Positions 1 through 9,287 of a stretch of 37,751 nucleotides of DNA are shown here, one piece after another (positions within the stretch are counted from its first letter, which is position 1; each line of letters opens with the position of its first letter). Made by a program: the position numbers and the translations under genes. Source of the DNA: Clostridiaceae bacterium (GTDB lineage Bacteria; Bacillota; Clostridia; Peptostreptococcales; Natronincolaceae). Location of the stretch: positions 1-37,751 of the forward strand of contig JAFIFG010000031.1 of assembly GCA_020832135.1 (NCBI GenBank), read 5' to 3'. The notes under the pieces were generated by a model, which searched no databases, was not told the origin of the DNA, and saw only the letters and a program-made list of their open reading frames with translations.

Positions 1-1049
1 CCTCCTACAACAATGGCAAATATAATCCAAAAGGGTTTTAACCCTACACTATCCCCCAGTATTTTAGGACCTAAAAACAATCCATCAAATTGCTGTAGCG
101 CTAATATAAATAAGATTACCCAAAGTGCTTTTATAGGACTATCGAAGAAGGTTATAATAGTAGCAGGCACTCCTCCTATAAATGGTCCAAAATAAGGGAT
201 CATATTTGTTATTCCTACAATCACACTTATTAGTAGTGCATACCGTATATCTAAGATGATTAATCCCACCAAACAAATTACTCCTATAATAAAAGAGTCT
301 AGGGATTTCCCAATGATAAACTTCCCAAACAATTCATCAGCCTCTCGACCGAAGTCCTTTAGCCTATCTACTTTTTCTTCCTGTATGACAGCCCTTAAAA
401 TCCTTTCCCCTCCAATTTTAAAGGACTCTTTGTCTGCCAATAGGTAAAAGGAAATGATTAAAGCCAAAACAAAATTTAATACTCCCGAAGTAACTGTCAT
501 AATATTGACTACTATATTATTTAAAACATAATCTAAAACCTGCCCAGTAGTATTAAATACTTCCCTTATATTTTTTTCTATATACTCAGCAAAGTTATAT
601 ATGTTAACTAACTCCACCTCATTTGCCCATTCCTCTATCATTTTACTGGAAATATTGATATATTCCGGAACCCTTTTTATAATTTCATTTATATTGTTAC
701 TTATTTGAGGTGCCACAAACATAATTAACATCGATATAAGTCCTATTAGAATAAGGTACACCGTCAATATACTCAATACTCTATGAAGTTTCTTTCTTTG
801 GCTCACATACTGAATATTGCTATAAAGTTTTTTTTCAAACCAGCGAACTCCAGGGTTTAAAATATAAGCAATAAATGCCGCCATAATAAATGGACTTAAA
901 ATTTTTCTTATCCAACTTAGACTATCAGAAAAGCTTCCCACTAAATATCCCATGTTGTCTAGTATTTGATAGGATATAATGGACAACACGATAGTAAAAC
1001 TGGCATAAATAGCATATTTCATCAACTCTGTATCTATTTTCATCTTCAT
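1..1049 (-). CDS. AI-2E family transporter (PerM/YtvI-like permease), 3' end outside window
   Basis: The minus strand is open from the left edge to an ATG at 1049 and gives 349 residues beginning MKMKIDTELMKYAIYASFTI. It has several hydrophobic helices: two at the N-terminus (about residues 10-60), one near 85-105, and a cluster after about 190. The C-terminal stretch PYFGPFIGGVPATII followed by KILGDSVGLKPFWIIFAIVVGG is typical of the AI-2E transporter (UPF0118) family, integral membrane proteins of about 340-380 residues. Only the last few tens of residues are therefore missing. The start at 1049 is chosen because GGGG at 1059-1062 lies 9 bases upstream; an in-frame ATG at 1058 would abut that site. 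Substrate cannot be told from sequence; members have been linked to autoinducer-2 export, sodium/proton exchange and sporulation. It is separated from the upstream ligase gene by a terminator, so it is probably its own transcription unit. Confidence 0.85.
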   Translation of the reverse strand, partial: MKMKIDTELMKYAIYASFTIVLSIISYQILDNMGYLVGSFSDSLSWIRKILSPFIMAAFIAYILNPGVRWFEKKLYSNIQYVSQRKKLHRVLSILTVYLILIGLISMLIMFVAPQISNNINEIIKRVPEYINISSKMIEEWANEVELVNIYNFAEYIEKNIREVFNTTGQVLDYVLNNIVVNIMTVTSGVLNFVLALIISFYLLADKESFKIGGERILRAVIQEEKVDRLKDFGREADELFGKFIIGKSLDSFIIGVICLVGLIILDIRYALLISVIVGITNMIPYFGPFIGGVPATIITFFDSPIKALWVILFILALQQFDGLFLGPKILGDSVGLKPFWIIFAIVVG

Positions 1050-1181
1050 GTTGATCATCCCCACTTTAAGATAGTTGCAATTTTATTATACATGATTTTA
1101 TATAAAACTGCTATGCATAATGCTGGTAAATTTTCTGTAAACTTCAAGGTTCTTCTGCTTTCTCATTAGTATTGACCTAAT

Positions 1182-1222
1182 AAAAAAACTCTAACCCTTT
1201 TACAAAAGGGCTAGAGTTTTTT
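1182..1222 (-). terminator. Intrinsic terminator after the ligase cassette
   Basis: ACTCTAACCCTTTT and AAAGGGCTAGAGT pair around a very short loop. The hairpin is followed by a T-run on both strands, so it could work in either direction. The stop codon of the ATP-grasp gene (1211-1213) lies inside the stem. It ends the 1211-6144 run. Confidence 0.85.
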
Positions 1223-2545
1223 CTCCACGACAAAATTAGGAACCGTAAAGCATTCAACAACACTTCCTATCACGTTTTCCCTACCGGTACGGGTATATAT
1301 TCCTTGAAGCTTTTCATTATACATAAAGAGTCCGATAATATGATTGTTTTCTACAAATGTTACATCTTCACCTGTAAACATAGCCATAGGTTTTTTAGGT
1401 ATATCACAAAATTGCTGTATTAAATAGTCTTGCCCTACCCTTTCCTCTATGATCTCTTTCCACATCTCTGTAGAAAAATCTCTACCTATATAGACTCCAT
1501 AGGATGCATATTTGTCTGTGGGCTTTAACACAAGTTGATCTTTATTATTTATAATAAACTCTATCATCTCTTTGTTGTCAGCATCAAATTTAGTGGTATA
1601 GGGTATATGTTGTTTCACAAAATTTCTTTCCTTTTCAGTTAAAAAGAAGGTTTTATTTTCATCATGCAGGATACTGAATATATTTTTATTGTGGATGATT
1701 TGAGATCTAATTGGCCCTACCACACAGACAGCTTCATCTAGATAGGCTTCGATAAAATCCTTTACCTTATCTTGATTTTCATCTATATCTGAAGTTACCG
1801 CTCGACGATAGATACAATCTATCTCAAAATCTTCGTAAAATAATTTACCATCTTTATACTTTAATTCTCGTATATCCGCCACCACAGTAGGACAGCCTCT
1901 GTTTTCAAAGGTCTTTTGAAATTCTAAAAATTCAGTGGAGGGTATTGTATCTATAAAGTCCACTATAGCAACTCTAGGCTTTTCTTTGTTTTTACTAAAC
2001 TGTTGATAGTTATCTAATAGGGCATCTACCCATGAATCAAAAACTTCAAATCCAGTAAGTTTGTACTTTTTCTTCATATCCTCTATAGCCAACGAGTTTT
2101 CAAAGGTGCTTTGAAGCTCTCTTACCTCCACCATGCCAGAGGAGCCATCTGCATTGAGCTCACAAAATTGAAATTTTTCATGATTATGATAAAATATATC
2201 AAATCTTCCCACCGGTACATTTCTATTGTAGCCGGGATCCTTTAAAATAAGCTTTTCTACTACATGAGAAAACCCAAAGTGCTTTCTAAAATCCTCATCC
2301 TCTAGATATCTATCTATTACCTTATTTAGGATGGTCATTAACTCTCCTGTAAGTTGGTGAAACCCTTGAAGATCTTTTTCGCTTAAAAACATAGGCTGAT
2401 ATAAAAACTCAACAGCCTTCCCCTTATATTTGGCAGGAGATTTTTCTATTTTTTTCAAAACCTCTTCATATGCTTGAATATACTCTTTTTTATTGTTTAA
2501 TACATTGTTCTTATGCTCTAAAAAAAAACTATCTACAGGGCCCAT
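1211..2545 (-). CDS. ATP-grasp ligase, glutathione synthetase-like (possibly circularly permuted ATP-grasp)
   Basis: A protein of about 444 residues that I read as an ATP-grasp carboxylate-amine ligase. Visible motifs, counted from the ATG at 2545, are an acidic/glycine signature ELNADGSSGM (about 129-138) and a nucleotide-binding lysine-glycine stretch VLKPTDKYASYGVYIG (about 339-354). Near the C-terminus is IYTRTGRENVIG, which could supply the arginine and Mg-binding asparagine. The motif order recalls the glutathionylspermidine-synthase/circularly permuted ATP-grasp group rather than E. coli GshB. The gene overlaps the end of the upstream glutamate-cysteine ligase gene. By family logic it would add a second amino acid or amine to gamma-glutamylcysteine, most simply glycine to make glutathione; that is inference. 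Start: the longest frame begins at 2563, but GAAAGG is best placed (9 bases) for the ATG at 2545. No signal peptide, so cytosolic. Confidence 0.7.
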   Translation of the reverse strand: MGPVDSFFLEHKNNVLNNKKEYIQAYEEVLKKIEKSPAKYKGKAVEFLYQPMFLSEKDLQGFHQLTGELMTILNKVIDRYLEDEDFRKHFGFSHVVEKLILKDPGYNRNVPVGRFDIFYHNHEKFQFCELNADGSSGMVEVRELQSTFENSLAIEDMKKKYKLTGFEVFDSWVDALLDNYQQFSKNKEKPRVAIVDFIDTIPSTEFLEFQKTFENRGCPTVVADIRELKYKDGKLFYEDFEIDCIYRRAVTSDIDENQDKVKDFIEAYLDEAVCVVGPIRSQIIHNKNIFSILHDENKTFFLTEKERNFVKQHIPYTTKFDADNKEMIEFIINNKDQLVLKPTDKYASYGVYIGRDFSTEMWKEIIEERVGQDYLIQQFCDIPKKPMAMFTGEDVTFVENNHIIGLFMYNEKLQGIYTRTGRENVIGSVVECFTVPNFVVEKKL

Positions 2546-3848
2546 GGGCATTTTCCTTTCCATATTGGTTTACTGAACACCACTTTAATGCTTCTAGTCC
2601 GATTTCTTCTATATTTTTCTTAGAAGCGATAGCGGGATTTTGATATTTAAATATTAATTCCTCTAATGATTTTAAGTAGAGTTTTTCTTCTTCATTAAGC
2701 CCCTTCCTAGCTAAATCAAATAAAATAGGAATAAAGTCCCGTATGTGCTTACATTTAAAAGTCCCTAGAAACCCTTTTTTAACCATATTGCTCTTAGCCT
2801 GTACAACCTGTTGTTCTTCTGAGTCCTTCGCCATTTCATAGAGGTATTTTAAGGCAACATCATTATAAAAAATCCCTTTTATCAAAGCAATATACCCAAA
2901 GCTTAAGGGGTAAGGTAATATATCCCCCATCCGTATTTCCATATACTGCCTTACCCGGACATCTGGAAATACCATGGATAGTATATGATCTATTTCTTCA
3001 TCGGTGGTGCTATTAACATCTATTAAATCCTTAGCCTTCTTATCTCCTGTACCAATAAATTCACCTTCTCTAACAACAAGAATAGGAGGGGTATTTAATA
3101 CATACTCCGCATATTCTCTATATCCAAAATCCTTTTCTATGGATCCTGGAACGATGCCACTTCTTTCACTATCTGTATTTTCCCATATAACACTTCTAAT
3201 GCTATGATTTTCATAAATTTCTCCTTCAAATACAGGGGCATTATCAGTTATCAAATGAAATAAAGGTGATAAAAAATTTGCTACTTTAAATTTTTTCTTA
3301 AAATCTTCTTGGTCTTTATAGTCAATAACCACCTGAAGAGATGCCGTACCCTTCATCATATTGTGGGCATATTCTCCTTTAGTTCCCAGATATTGTGCCA
3401 TATATTTATAACGTTCCTTGGGGTTAAAGGGTATATCCTTTATAGAGGTTTTAGGATGGTAACCTATTGCCATTAAAAGTTGATCTTGCTCCTCCAATAT
3501 GGGAGTTATTTTCTTTAAGAAATCCAAGTAATAACCTTCTATTTGTTTTATGGTGCTACAGGGTTCTATGCTAATTTCAAACTGTCCTCCCGGTTCTAAT
3601 GTAATAGCATCATTCTCTCCTTCTAACCCCACAACATACTGCCCTTCATACTTAGGCTTGTATCCTTTAGAGGCCAGTTTTTTCAATATATTTTCAATAC
3701 CATTTTCTTCATAATAGTTTACAGTCTCAAAACTGTCCTTTTTCACAATAATATGTTCGAATTCTGCACCTAGCATGCACTGTTGTTCCGATTTTTCGCC
3801 ACTTTTTATAAATGCTGCAATTCTATCGATCTGTTTTTCATAGTCCAT
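2529..3848 (-). CDS. Glutamate-cysteine ligase, GCS2/EgtA-like
   Basis: A protein of 439 residues resembling the GCS2 family (plant/EgtA-type gamma-glutamylcysteine ligase), which joins the glutamate gamma-carboxylate to cysteine using ATP. Motifs: LGAEFEH (residues 26-32), whose glutamates are metal/ATP ligands in the family, and LEPGGQFEIS (84-93), the usual glutamate/Mg-binding strand. MEIRMGDILP further on also fits the family. The gene is followed, with overlap, by an ATP-grasp ligase, giving the two activities needed for a glutathione-like tripeptide. It begins 83 bases after a YdcZ-type membrane protein on the same strand, so one operon is plausible. The ATG at 3848 has a purine-rich GAGGTGGG site. 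An EgtA role in ergothioneine synthesis is unlikely, since no EgtB/C/D genes are near. The amino acceptor could differ from cysteine. Confidence 0.8.
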   Translation of the reverse strand: MDYEKQIDRIAAFIKSGEKSEQQCMLGAEFEHIIVKKDSFETVNYYEENGIENILKKLASKGYKPKYEGQYVVGLEGENDAITLEPGGQFEISIEPCSTIKQIEGYYLDFLKKITPILEEQDQLLMAIGYHPKTSIKDIPFNPKERYKYMAQYLGTKGEYAHNMMKGTASLQVVIDYKDQEDFKKKFKVANFLSPLFHLITDNAPVFEGEIYENHSIRSVIWENTDSERSGIVPGSIEKDFGYREYAEYVLNTPPILVVREGEFIGTGDKKAKDLIDVNSTTDEEIDHILSMVFPDVRVRQYMEIRMGDILPYPLSFGYIALIKGIFYNDVALKYLYEMAKDSEEQQVVQAKSNMVKKGFLGTFKCKHIRDFIPILFDLARKGLNEEEKLYLKSLEELIFKYQNPAIASKKNIEEIGLEALKWCSVNQYGKENAHGPCR

Positions 3849-3931
3849 CCTCTTCCCACCTCATTCTACGTATAAGTCTTCTATCTATCTACCCATTTGG
3901 CTTGTTTCTTACTCATATTTTTTAAAACTTA

Positions 3932-4384
3932 TTATATAGCTTTACTCTCTGCTTTATCTACATATACATTATACAATAATCCTGCAATGATACACAAAAA
4001 ACCAACAACTTTACCATAGGAAATAGGTATATTGTTTATGGCATCTATGAGGATACCTATTAAAAATTGTCCCGAAAATATAAATAATACTGTGTGCACT
4101 ACTGGAATTTTGGGGATAATGATATTACTGCCTACCACGATAGCCACCGCTAATAGCCCTCCTGCTAAGCTCCAAAGAGGAGCGATTTTTAATGCAGCCA
4201 CTTCTCTAGAAAAACCTCCATATAGGATTATTAATATAATCAGTGCTGTAAATGCAGCCAATACATTGTTAATAAGCGCAGATTTATATGCACCTACCCT
4301 TTTAGCCATTTGTGCATTTAAAGTAGATGAGATTATAATACACCCTCCAGCAATAAATGCCGCCAATACAAATAAAATCTCCAT
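3932..4384 (-). CDS. Small DMT-family transporter subunit (YdcZ/DUF606), second of a pair
   Basis: A 150-residue membrane protein with about five hydrophobic helices (MEILFVLAAFIAGGCIIISSTLNAQMAKRVG at the N-terminus). The NAQMAKRVGAYKSALINN stretch is typical of the YdcZ/DUF606 branch of the drug/metabolite transporter superfamily. These half-size proteins usually work as paired paralogues in antiparallel orientation; the partner lies directly upstream with a 10-base gap. The start has a strong GGAGGGGG site at optimal spacing. Substrate is unknown. Because the next genes encode gamma-glutamyl ligases, export or import of a related small metabolite is possible, but that is only context. Confidence 0.85.
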   Translation of the reverse strand: MEILFVLAAFIAGGCIIISSTLNAQMAKRVGAYKSALINNVLAAFTALIILIILYGGFSREVAALKIAPLWSLAGGLLAVAIVVGSNIIIPKIPVVHTVLFIFSGQFLIGILIDAINNIPISYGKVVGFLCIIAGLLYNVYVDKAESKAI

Positions 4385-4394
4385 TTTCCCCCTC

Positions 4395-4820
4395 CTACAT
4401 CAAAGTCATAGCAAACACACCTATGGTAATAAGCAATAACCCGGGAATTTTCCTTTTGTTAAAAGGAATTTTTTTCATGTTAAGAAGCCCATAGCTATCT
4501 ATAAATAAAGATATTACAACTTGTCCAAAAAATACTAAAGCAACAGTGACAGAAACCCCTAATTCCTTAAAGCTTATGTTATTTAATACAATAATCAAAG
4601 ACCCTAAAATCCCTCCACAATAGTAATAGAAGGGCAATTCCACTGTTTCATCTGTTTTTGATTTTACAATAGGTAATATAGCCAGCACACCAATTGTTGC
4701 AATAATATGTACTACAAAGGAGCTAAAATAGACATTGGTATAGTTTCCCAATGTTCCATTGGTATGAATCATAAGAGCAATTAATCCCCCTACTCCAGCC
4801 CCCATTAAACCTATCTTCAT
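4395..4820 (-). CDS. Small DMT-family transporter subunit (YdcZ/DUF606), first of a pair
   Basis: A 141-residue integral membrane protein with about five helices, paralogous in plan to its downstream neighbour. The stretch YYYCGGILGSLIIVLNNISFKELGVSVTVALVFFGQVVISLFIDSYGLL matches the conserved core of YdcZ/DUF606 proteins. The start has AAAGGGGG seven bases upstream. It sits 22 bases after the lipoprotein gene and 10 before the second YdcZ gene, so all three are very likely co-transcribed. Paired YdcZ genes suggest a heteromeric transporter; direction and substrate cannot be read from the sequence. Confidence 0.85.
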   Translation of the reverse strand: MKIGLMGAGVGGLIALMIHTNGTLGNYTNVYFSSFVVHIIATIGVLAILPIVKSKTDETVELPFYYYCGGILGSLIIVLNNISFKELGVSVTVALVFFGQVVISLFIDSYGLLNMKKIPFNKRKIPGLLLITIGVFAMTLM

Positions 4821-4842
4821 TTGTTTTCCCCCTTTTGATGAA

Positions 4843-6144
4843 TCAATTAACTTTTCTTAAATACAGGTTATTGTCTTTATTAATTACGATAAAATTCCTT
4901 GTCTCCTCATCGAAATACAATTGACTTACTTTCCAAGGAAATTTTAATATCAATTCTACGTCTCCTTGAGGTACAATACTAACTAACTGATCTCCATTGA
5001 TAAAATATCCCTCATTTTCATGGGATATCATAAACATATCTGCACTATTTAATAGTACAGGATCATCATAACTTTTCCTATCTTCACCCCAAATCTCTAT
5101 AACTTCTAAAGCATCTCTTCTGCCTAAACTGCTGCCATAAAAATAACTGTTAAATGGAATTTCGTAATAATTATAAGGTACTTCCCCTACTTCTCTACCT
5201 TCTTCTCTTTCTAAATCATATAAAAACACAGCTTCATAGTCTACATGTTGGAGGTGGCCTTCGGAACCTCTTGTAATTTCTCCTAACGATACTCCAACGA
5301 TTTGTCCATCTTTACTCCACTGTATACTATCAATTTCATCCACTAACCCTTTAGAGGTTTCATAAATAACCTCACTTTGTAGATTTTCTACATTAAATAG
5401 CATAAATTCATAGCCTATGTAAGTCTGCCAATCTCCTATAATAATTTCTTCTTCCCTTAGATTATCTGGTTTTCTGATGAAACCTATATATACATCATTA
5501 GGTGCCCATTTTGCCATGGTGGCATCCAATACAGCGTATCTATTTCCTTCAGCATCGTAGACCTCTCTATTGTGAAAGATAAAGTGATTCTTTTCATTAC
5601 TCCACTGGGTTGTAAATCCAAAGGTATTAAAGGCATCCTCTGATATATTCTCTTTAACCAAGACATATTCCTCCTGCTGCAGGTTATAAAGATATAAGTC
5701 AGCATCCTCTACCGTCCCAGTTGTATAAAGCAAGGCATCTCGATTAGGAGATAATAACAAATTAGGTCTACGATGTCCCTTTACTTCTTCTGCAATCTTT
5801 TTTTCCGTATCATCAATACTATATAGAAGTTGTCCATCCAAGTCAATGTAGACCGCTTCCTCTGCACCTATTGGTATATAGACATCATATTCCTCACCTT
5901 TTTGGTGCATCTCCTTCAACTCTTTCGTATTGAGATCTAATCGATAGAAATACCATTTATTTTCTTTAATACCAGTAAAATAGAATCCTCCTCCGTCTAC
6001 CCTATAGCCGCTTAAATTTCTAAATCCTTCTATTTCTGTAATTTTTTTAAACCCTTCTACATATTCTTCCTCTACTGCTTCTTGTCTACAGCCAACCAAG
6101 AAAAACATTATCATAATGCCATATAAAACTAAGCTTTTTTTCAT
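4843..6144 (-). CDS. Lipoprotein, probable beta-propeller (TolB/PD40-like) surface protein
   Basis: The predicted product is 433 residues beginning MKKSLVLYGIMIMFFLVGC, a type II signal peptide with lipobox LVGC and lipidation at Cys19; it should be anchored to the outer face of the membrane. The rest is hydrophilic and rich in aromatic and acidic residues. It has recurring blocks of the kind LLLSPNRDALLYTTG, TQWSNEKNHFIFHN, AKWAPNDVYIGFIR and IQWSKDGQIVGVSLG, which look like the W-S-x-D/N-G blades of TolB/PD40 beta-propellers. No catalytic residues recognised. The longest frame starts at 6153, but AAAGG then abuts the ATG; the ATG at 6144 has it about eight bases upstream. It heads the run with the YdcZ pair and the two ligases. 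A sensing or substrate-binding role is possible; I do not assign a function. Confidence 0.75.
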   Translation of the reverse strand: MKKSLVLYGIMIMFFLVGCRQEAVEEEYVEGFKKITEIEGFRNLSGYRVDGGGFYFTGIKENKWYFYRLDLNTKELKEMHQKGEEYDVYIPIGAEEAVYIDLDGQLLYSIDDTEKKIAEEVKGHRRPNLLLSPNRDALLYTTGTVEDADLYLYNLQQEEYVLVKENISEDAFNTFGFTTQWSNEKNHFIFHNREVYDAEGNRYAVLDATMAKWAPNDVYIGFIRKPDNLREEEIIIGDWQTYIGYEFMLFNVENLQSEVIYETSKGLVDEIDSIQWSKDGQIVGVSLGEITRGSEGHLQHVDYEAVFLYDLEREEGREVGEVPYNYYEIPFNSYFYGSSLGRRDALEVIEIWGEDRKSYDDPVLLNSADMFMISHENEGYFINGDQLVSIVPQGDVELILKFPWKVSQLYFDEETRNFIVINKDNNLYLRKVN

Positions 6145-6381
6145 AAATCCCATCCTTTATACATAGTTTCTCCCAGTAGTTTTCCCCAATAATTTGTAAT
6201 TAATCGATAGCTATTCAAGAGATTTTTAAAATAGTCTTACCTTTTTTAGGGCTCTAGACCTATGTTTTTATGTTGCTGTCGAATTTTGTAGTATTCTTGA
6301 AGGATAACAGCTCTGTATAGCGAATTTATATTTATTAGAAATTTCATTATTGACAAAACTCAATCATTAAGGAGGTTGTAC

Positions 6382-8358
6382 ATGTCCCTAAGATTAAAAA
6401 TCATCGCTATTTGTACTATCTTAATTATTTTACCAACAACATTTTTAGGTTACACTAGTTATAAAAATGCCAATGAGGTCTTAACCAATGAGCTACAACT
6501 GGCCTCTTCGCAAACCGTTAATCGTGTCATTGATACATTAGATTTATTTATGGATTCTATGGAGGATACATTAACTACCTTGAGTCGCGACCCTAATATT
6601 CAAGGTCTTCATAGTAACCCCGATAGTGTAGAGCGTATGCTTAAGACCTTTGAAGCCGTTGGTGTTTCCCACGAGGATATACTACATGTCTACATAGGTA
6701 CACCTCAGCAGGATATGTTTATTTATCCTGTCACAGAGTTGCCAGAGGGCTTTGATCCCACCACACGACCTTGGTATAGGGATGCCATGACTACTGATGG
6801 TGCTATATGGACAGAGGCCTATGTTGATAGTGGCACAGGAGATCTAGTAATTTCCACCGCTAGGGCTGTATATCATGAAACCACTGGTGAATTTATAGGA
6901 GTTATCTCCCTTGACGTCTCCCTAGAAATTTTAAATCAATTGCTAGGAAGTATTCAATTAGGAGAAGAAGGTTACATTATTTTAACAGATGAAGATGGTT
7001 TAGTCATGGTACACCCTGATACTAACTCTATTGGTAGTAAAATTCCTATTGATAATCTACTTGAAGCTGTATCAACTCAGCAACAAGGCATGGTAGATTA
7101 TCAATTTGAAGGAGATCAACGCTTTGGTGTTTTCAATACGTTAGATAGAACCCATTGGAGAGTATTGGGTATGCTACGTTATGAGGAAGTCCGTAGTAAT
7201 ACTTCTATTATTCTAAGGGATATCTTAATTAATGGTATCATTGCTCTAATCGTGGCAATCTTAATAGCCATCGTATTTTCTGGCAAAATAACAAGATCCC
7301 TAAAGACCCTTGTTGAGGATATGAAAAAAATTGGTGGAGGGGATTTTACCATCCGTAGCAATGTTCAATCTAAGGATGAAGTGGGTGCTCTAGCCAAAAC
7401 TCTAAGTACTATGACACAGGATTTAAGTAGTCTTGTAAAAAGTATTCAATTGGTTTCCACAGAAGTAAGTGCCTCTGCCGATACTCTAGCTGCTACAGCC
7501 GAAGAAACAAGTGCTTCTACCGAAGAGGTTACAAGAACCGTTGAAGAGATAGCCAAGGGTGCTTCAGAGCAGGCAGATGAAGCAGAAAAGGGTTCTATGA
7601 AAACTAATACTCTGGCTGAAAAATTTGACGAATTAGAGGCAAGTTCTGAAGAGATGTTACAGGCCTCCGATGAAGCTATAACCGCCAACAAAAAAGGCCT
7701 TGATGTAGTAGAAGATTTAAAAGAAAAAAATAAGAAAAACAACCTTTCCATTGCAGAGATTGAAAAGGCTGTAGGTGATCTGGATCATAAGGCACAATCC
7801 ATCGGTGCCATTCTCCAAACCATTAGCACCATTGCGGAACAAACCAATCTTTTAGCATTAAATGCTGCTATAGAGGCAGCTAGGGCTGGCGAAGCTGGCA
7901 AAGGCTTTGCTGTTGTTGCTGATGAAATCAGAAAGCTGGCAGAACAATCTGGTCGCTCCACCGATGAGATTAGAGAAATTATTACAGCTATTCAACAGGA
8001 AAGTAACAAAACTGTTGGTGTTATGGAACAGGTGAAGGTTCAAAATAAGGAAAGTGATGCAACGGTTGGAAATGTTGGTCATTCCTTTGAGGATATATCC
8101 AATGCCATAAACATTATTACAAATAAAATACACCATATTAATGATTATGTTGTCACCATGGCTAGAGATAAGGATGAAATCGTTATGGCCATTGAAGGTA
8201 TTTCAGCCGTATCTGAAGAAACCGCAGCCTCCTCTCAAGAGGTAACGGCATCTATGGAACAAACCTCCAGTGCTGTAGAGGAAATAGCTAGAGCATCTGA
8301 AGGCTTAAATGACTTAGCAGAACAATTAAGCAATCAAGTAAATAAATTTAAAATATAA
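6382..8358 (+). CDS. Methyl-accepting chemotaxis protein with dCache sensor
   Basis: A chemoreceptor of 658 residues that transmits ligand binding to CheA/CheW. Order: first membrane helix (about 5-27); extracellular double-Cache domain (about 35-265, with [17 protein letters not shown] and a repeat of the PAS-like fold containing [16 protein letters not shown]); second membrane helix (about 278-300); HAMP (to about 355); long coiled-coil signalling domain with the hallmark hairpin tip [37 protein letters not shown] (about 485-521). The start at 6382 is chosen because GGAGG at 6371-6375 lies six bases upstream; the in-frame TTG at 6376 would overlap it. The Cache domain with RPWY suggests amino acids or similar small ligands. 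It is a single gene facing the threonine operon tail to tail. No sigma-D-like promoter is obvious upstream. Confidence 0.95.
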   Translation: MSLRLKIIAICTILIILPTTFLGYTSYKNANEVLTNELQLASSQTVNRVIDTLDLFMDSMEDTLTTLSRDPNIQGLHSNPDSVERMLKTFEAVGVSHEDILHVYIGTPQQDMFIYPVTELPEGFDPTTRPWYRDAMTTDGAIWTEAYVDSGTGDLVISTARAVYHETTGEFIGVISLDVSLEILNQLLGSIQLGEEGYIILTDEDGLVMVHPDTNSIGSKIPIDNLLEAVSTQQQGMVDYQFEGDQRFGVFNTLDRTHWRVLGMLRYEEVRSNTSIILRDILINGIIALIVAILIAIVFSGKITRSLKTLVEDMKKIGGGDFTIRSNVQSKDEVGALAKTLSTMTQDLSSLVKSIQLVSTEVSASADTLAATAEETSASTEEVTRTVEEIAKGASEQADEAEKGSMKTNTLAEKFDELEASSEEMLQASDEAITANKKGLDVVEDLKEKNKKNNLSIAEIEKAVGDLDHKAQSIGAILQTISTIAEQTNLLALNAAIEAARAGEAGKGFAVVADEIRKLAEQSGRSTDEIREIITAIQQESNKTVGVMEQVKVQNKESDATVGNVGHSFEDISNAINIITNKIHHINDYVVTMARDKDEIVMAIEGISAVSEETAASSQEVTASMEQTSSAVEEIARASEGLNDLAEQLSNQVNKFKI

Positions 8359-8367
8359 TGTCTAAGC

Positions 8368-8402
8368 AAGAAGACGGAGAATTGAAATTCTCCGTCTTCT
8401 TG
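8368..8402. terminator. Shared hairpin between the chemoreceptor and thrB
   Basis: CAAGAAGACGGAGAATT and AATTCTCCGTCTTCTTG form a long stem around a short loop between two convergent genes. It lacks a clear T-run on either side, so efficiency is uncertain, but position and symmetry fit a bidirectional terminator. Confidence 0.65.
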
Positions 8403-9287
8403 TTATACTATCCCTTTATTGTCTCCCTTTAGGGTTTTAAATTCCCAGGTTTCCGACATTTCTTTAAATAAACTATAAAAGCCCTTTTCTTCTTCATCCT
8501 TCTTCCAATTTAGATAAATAATAGATGGACCCGCCCCACTTAAAAATACATTGTTTAAATTTTGATCTCTACATCCATTAAATATCTTTTCTAATGAATC
8601 CATCAACTTTACTCTATAGGGTTGATGCAATCTATCCTGTAGTGCAACATCTAACTTATCTAATTCTCCCGACATAAGGGCAGCCACCAACAAAGAAGCT
8701 TTTCCTACATTGAAAACTGCATCCTCAAAAAGGATATTTTCAGGCAAAACACCCCTTGCAGCTTTTGTACTTAATGACACCGCGGGAATCGCCACAATGA
8801 ATTTTAATGACTCAGGAACCGGAAATCTGACATAGCTAGTCTTTGCTTTGTCTTGGCTAGAAACCACAACACCTCCAAATAAAGCTGGTGCCACATTGTC
8901 AGGATGCCCTTCTATTTCTGTTGCTAACTGTAATAGCTGATCATGATTGAGAGGGCTGCCACATAATTTATTCGCTGCAGTCACACCCCCTACAATACAA
9001 GCAGCACTACTGCCTAGCCCTCTGGCCATGGGGATTCCATTATGTTGTTTTATCTTTAAACCCTTAGGTCTATAGCCAATTTTATCAAAAACCTTTAGCA
9101 TACTCTTATAGACTAAATTGTTTTCATCCTTCTCTATATTTTCTGCATCTCTACCAGTAACTTCTATTATAAGATCTTTATTTGTTTCTTCTACCTGTAT
9201 TTCATTGTAAAGGGTCAGAGCCATACCTATACAATCAAATCCTGGACCTATATTGGCAGTGGTGGCGGGGACAGATACTTTAATCAT
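8403..9287 (-). CDS. thrB: Homoserine kinase
   Basis: Phosphorylates L-homoserine to O-phosphohomoserine, the substrate of ThrC. The 294-residue product is a GHMP kinase: [18 protein letters not shown] near the N-terminus, the glycine/serine ATP loop [18 protein letters not shown] at about 85-105, and the C-terminal [12 protein letters not shown] motif. Length matches the family. The longest frame starts at a GTG (9296) only two bases from AGGA; the ATG at 9287 has AGGAAG eight bases upstream and is preferred. The ATG overlaps the thrC stop (ATGATTAA), so the two are translationally coupled. Last gene of the threonine operon. Confidence 0.96.
   Translation of the reverse strand: MIKVSVPATTANIGPGFDCIGMALTLYNEIQVEETNKDLIIEVTGRDAENIEKDENNLVYKSMLKVFDKIGYRPKGLKIKQHNGIPMARGLGSSAACIVGGVTAANKLCGSPLNHDQLLQLATEIEGHPDNVAPALFGGVVVSSQDKAKTSYVRFPVPESLKFIVAIPAVSLSTKAARGVLPENILFEDAVFNVGKASLLVAALMSGELDKLDVALQDRLHQPYRVKLMDSLEKIFNGCRDQNLNNVFLSGAGPSIIYLNWKKDEEEKGFYSLFKEMSETWEFKTLKGDNKGIV

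Noticed and set aside
966-1169. 67-aa plus-strand frame covering the start of the AI-2E permease
   Set aside because: No ribosome site, and it overlaps the well-supported permease start and intergenic DNA.
4032-4439. 135-aa open frame on the plus strand
   Set aside because: It lies antisense to the two YdcZ genes, has no ribosome site, and its hydrophobic composition mirrors the opposite strand.
7446-8136. Minus-strand open frames of 101 and 92 aa within the chemoreceptor gene
   Set aside because: Antisense shadows of the chemoreceptor coiled coil; serine- and alanine-rich low complexity without start signals.
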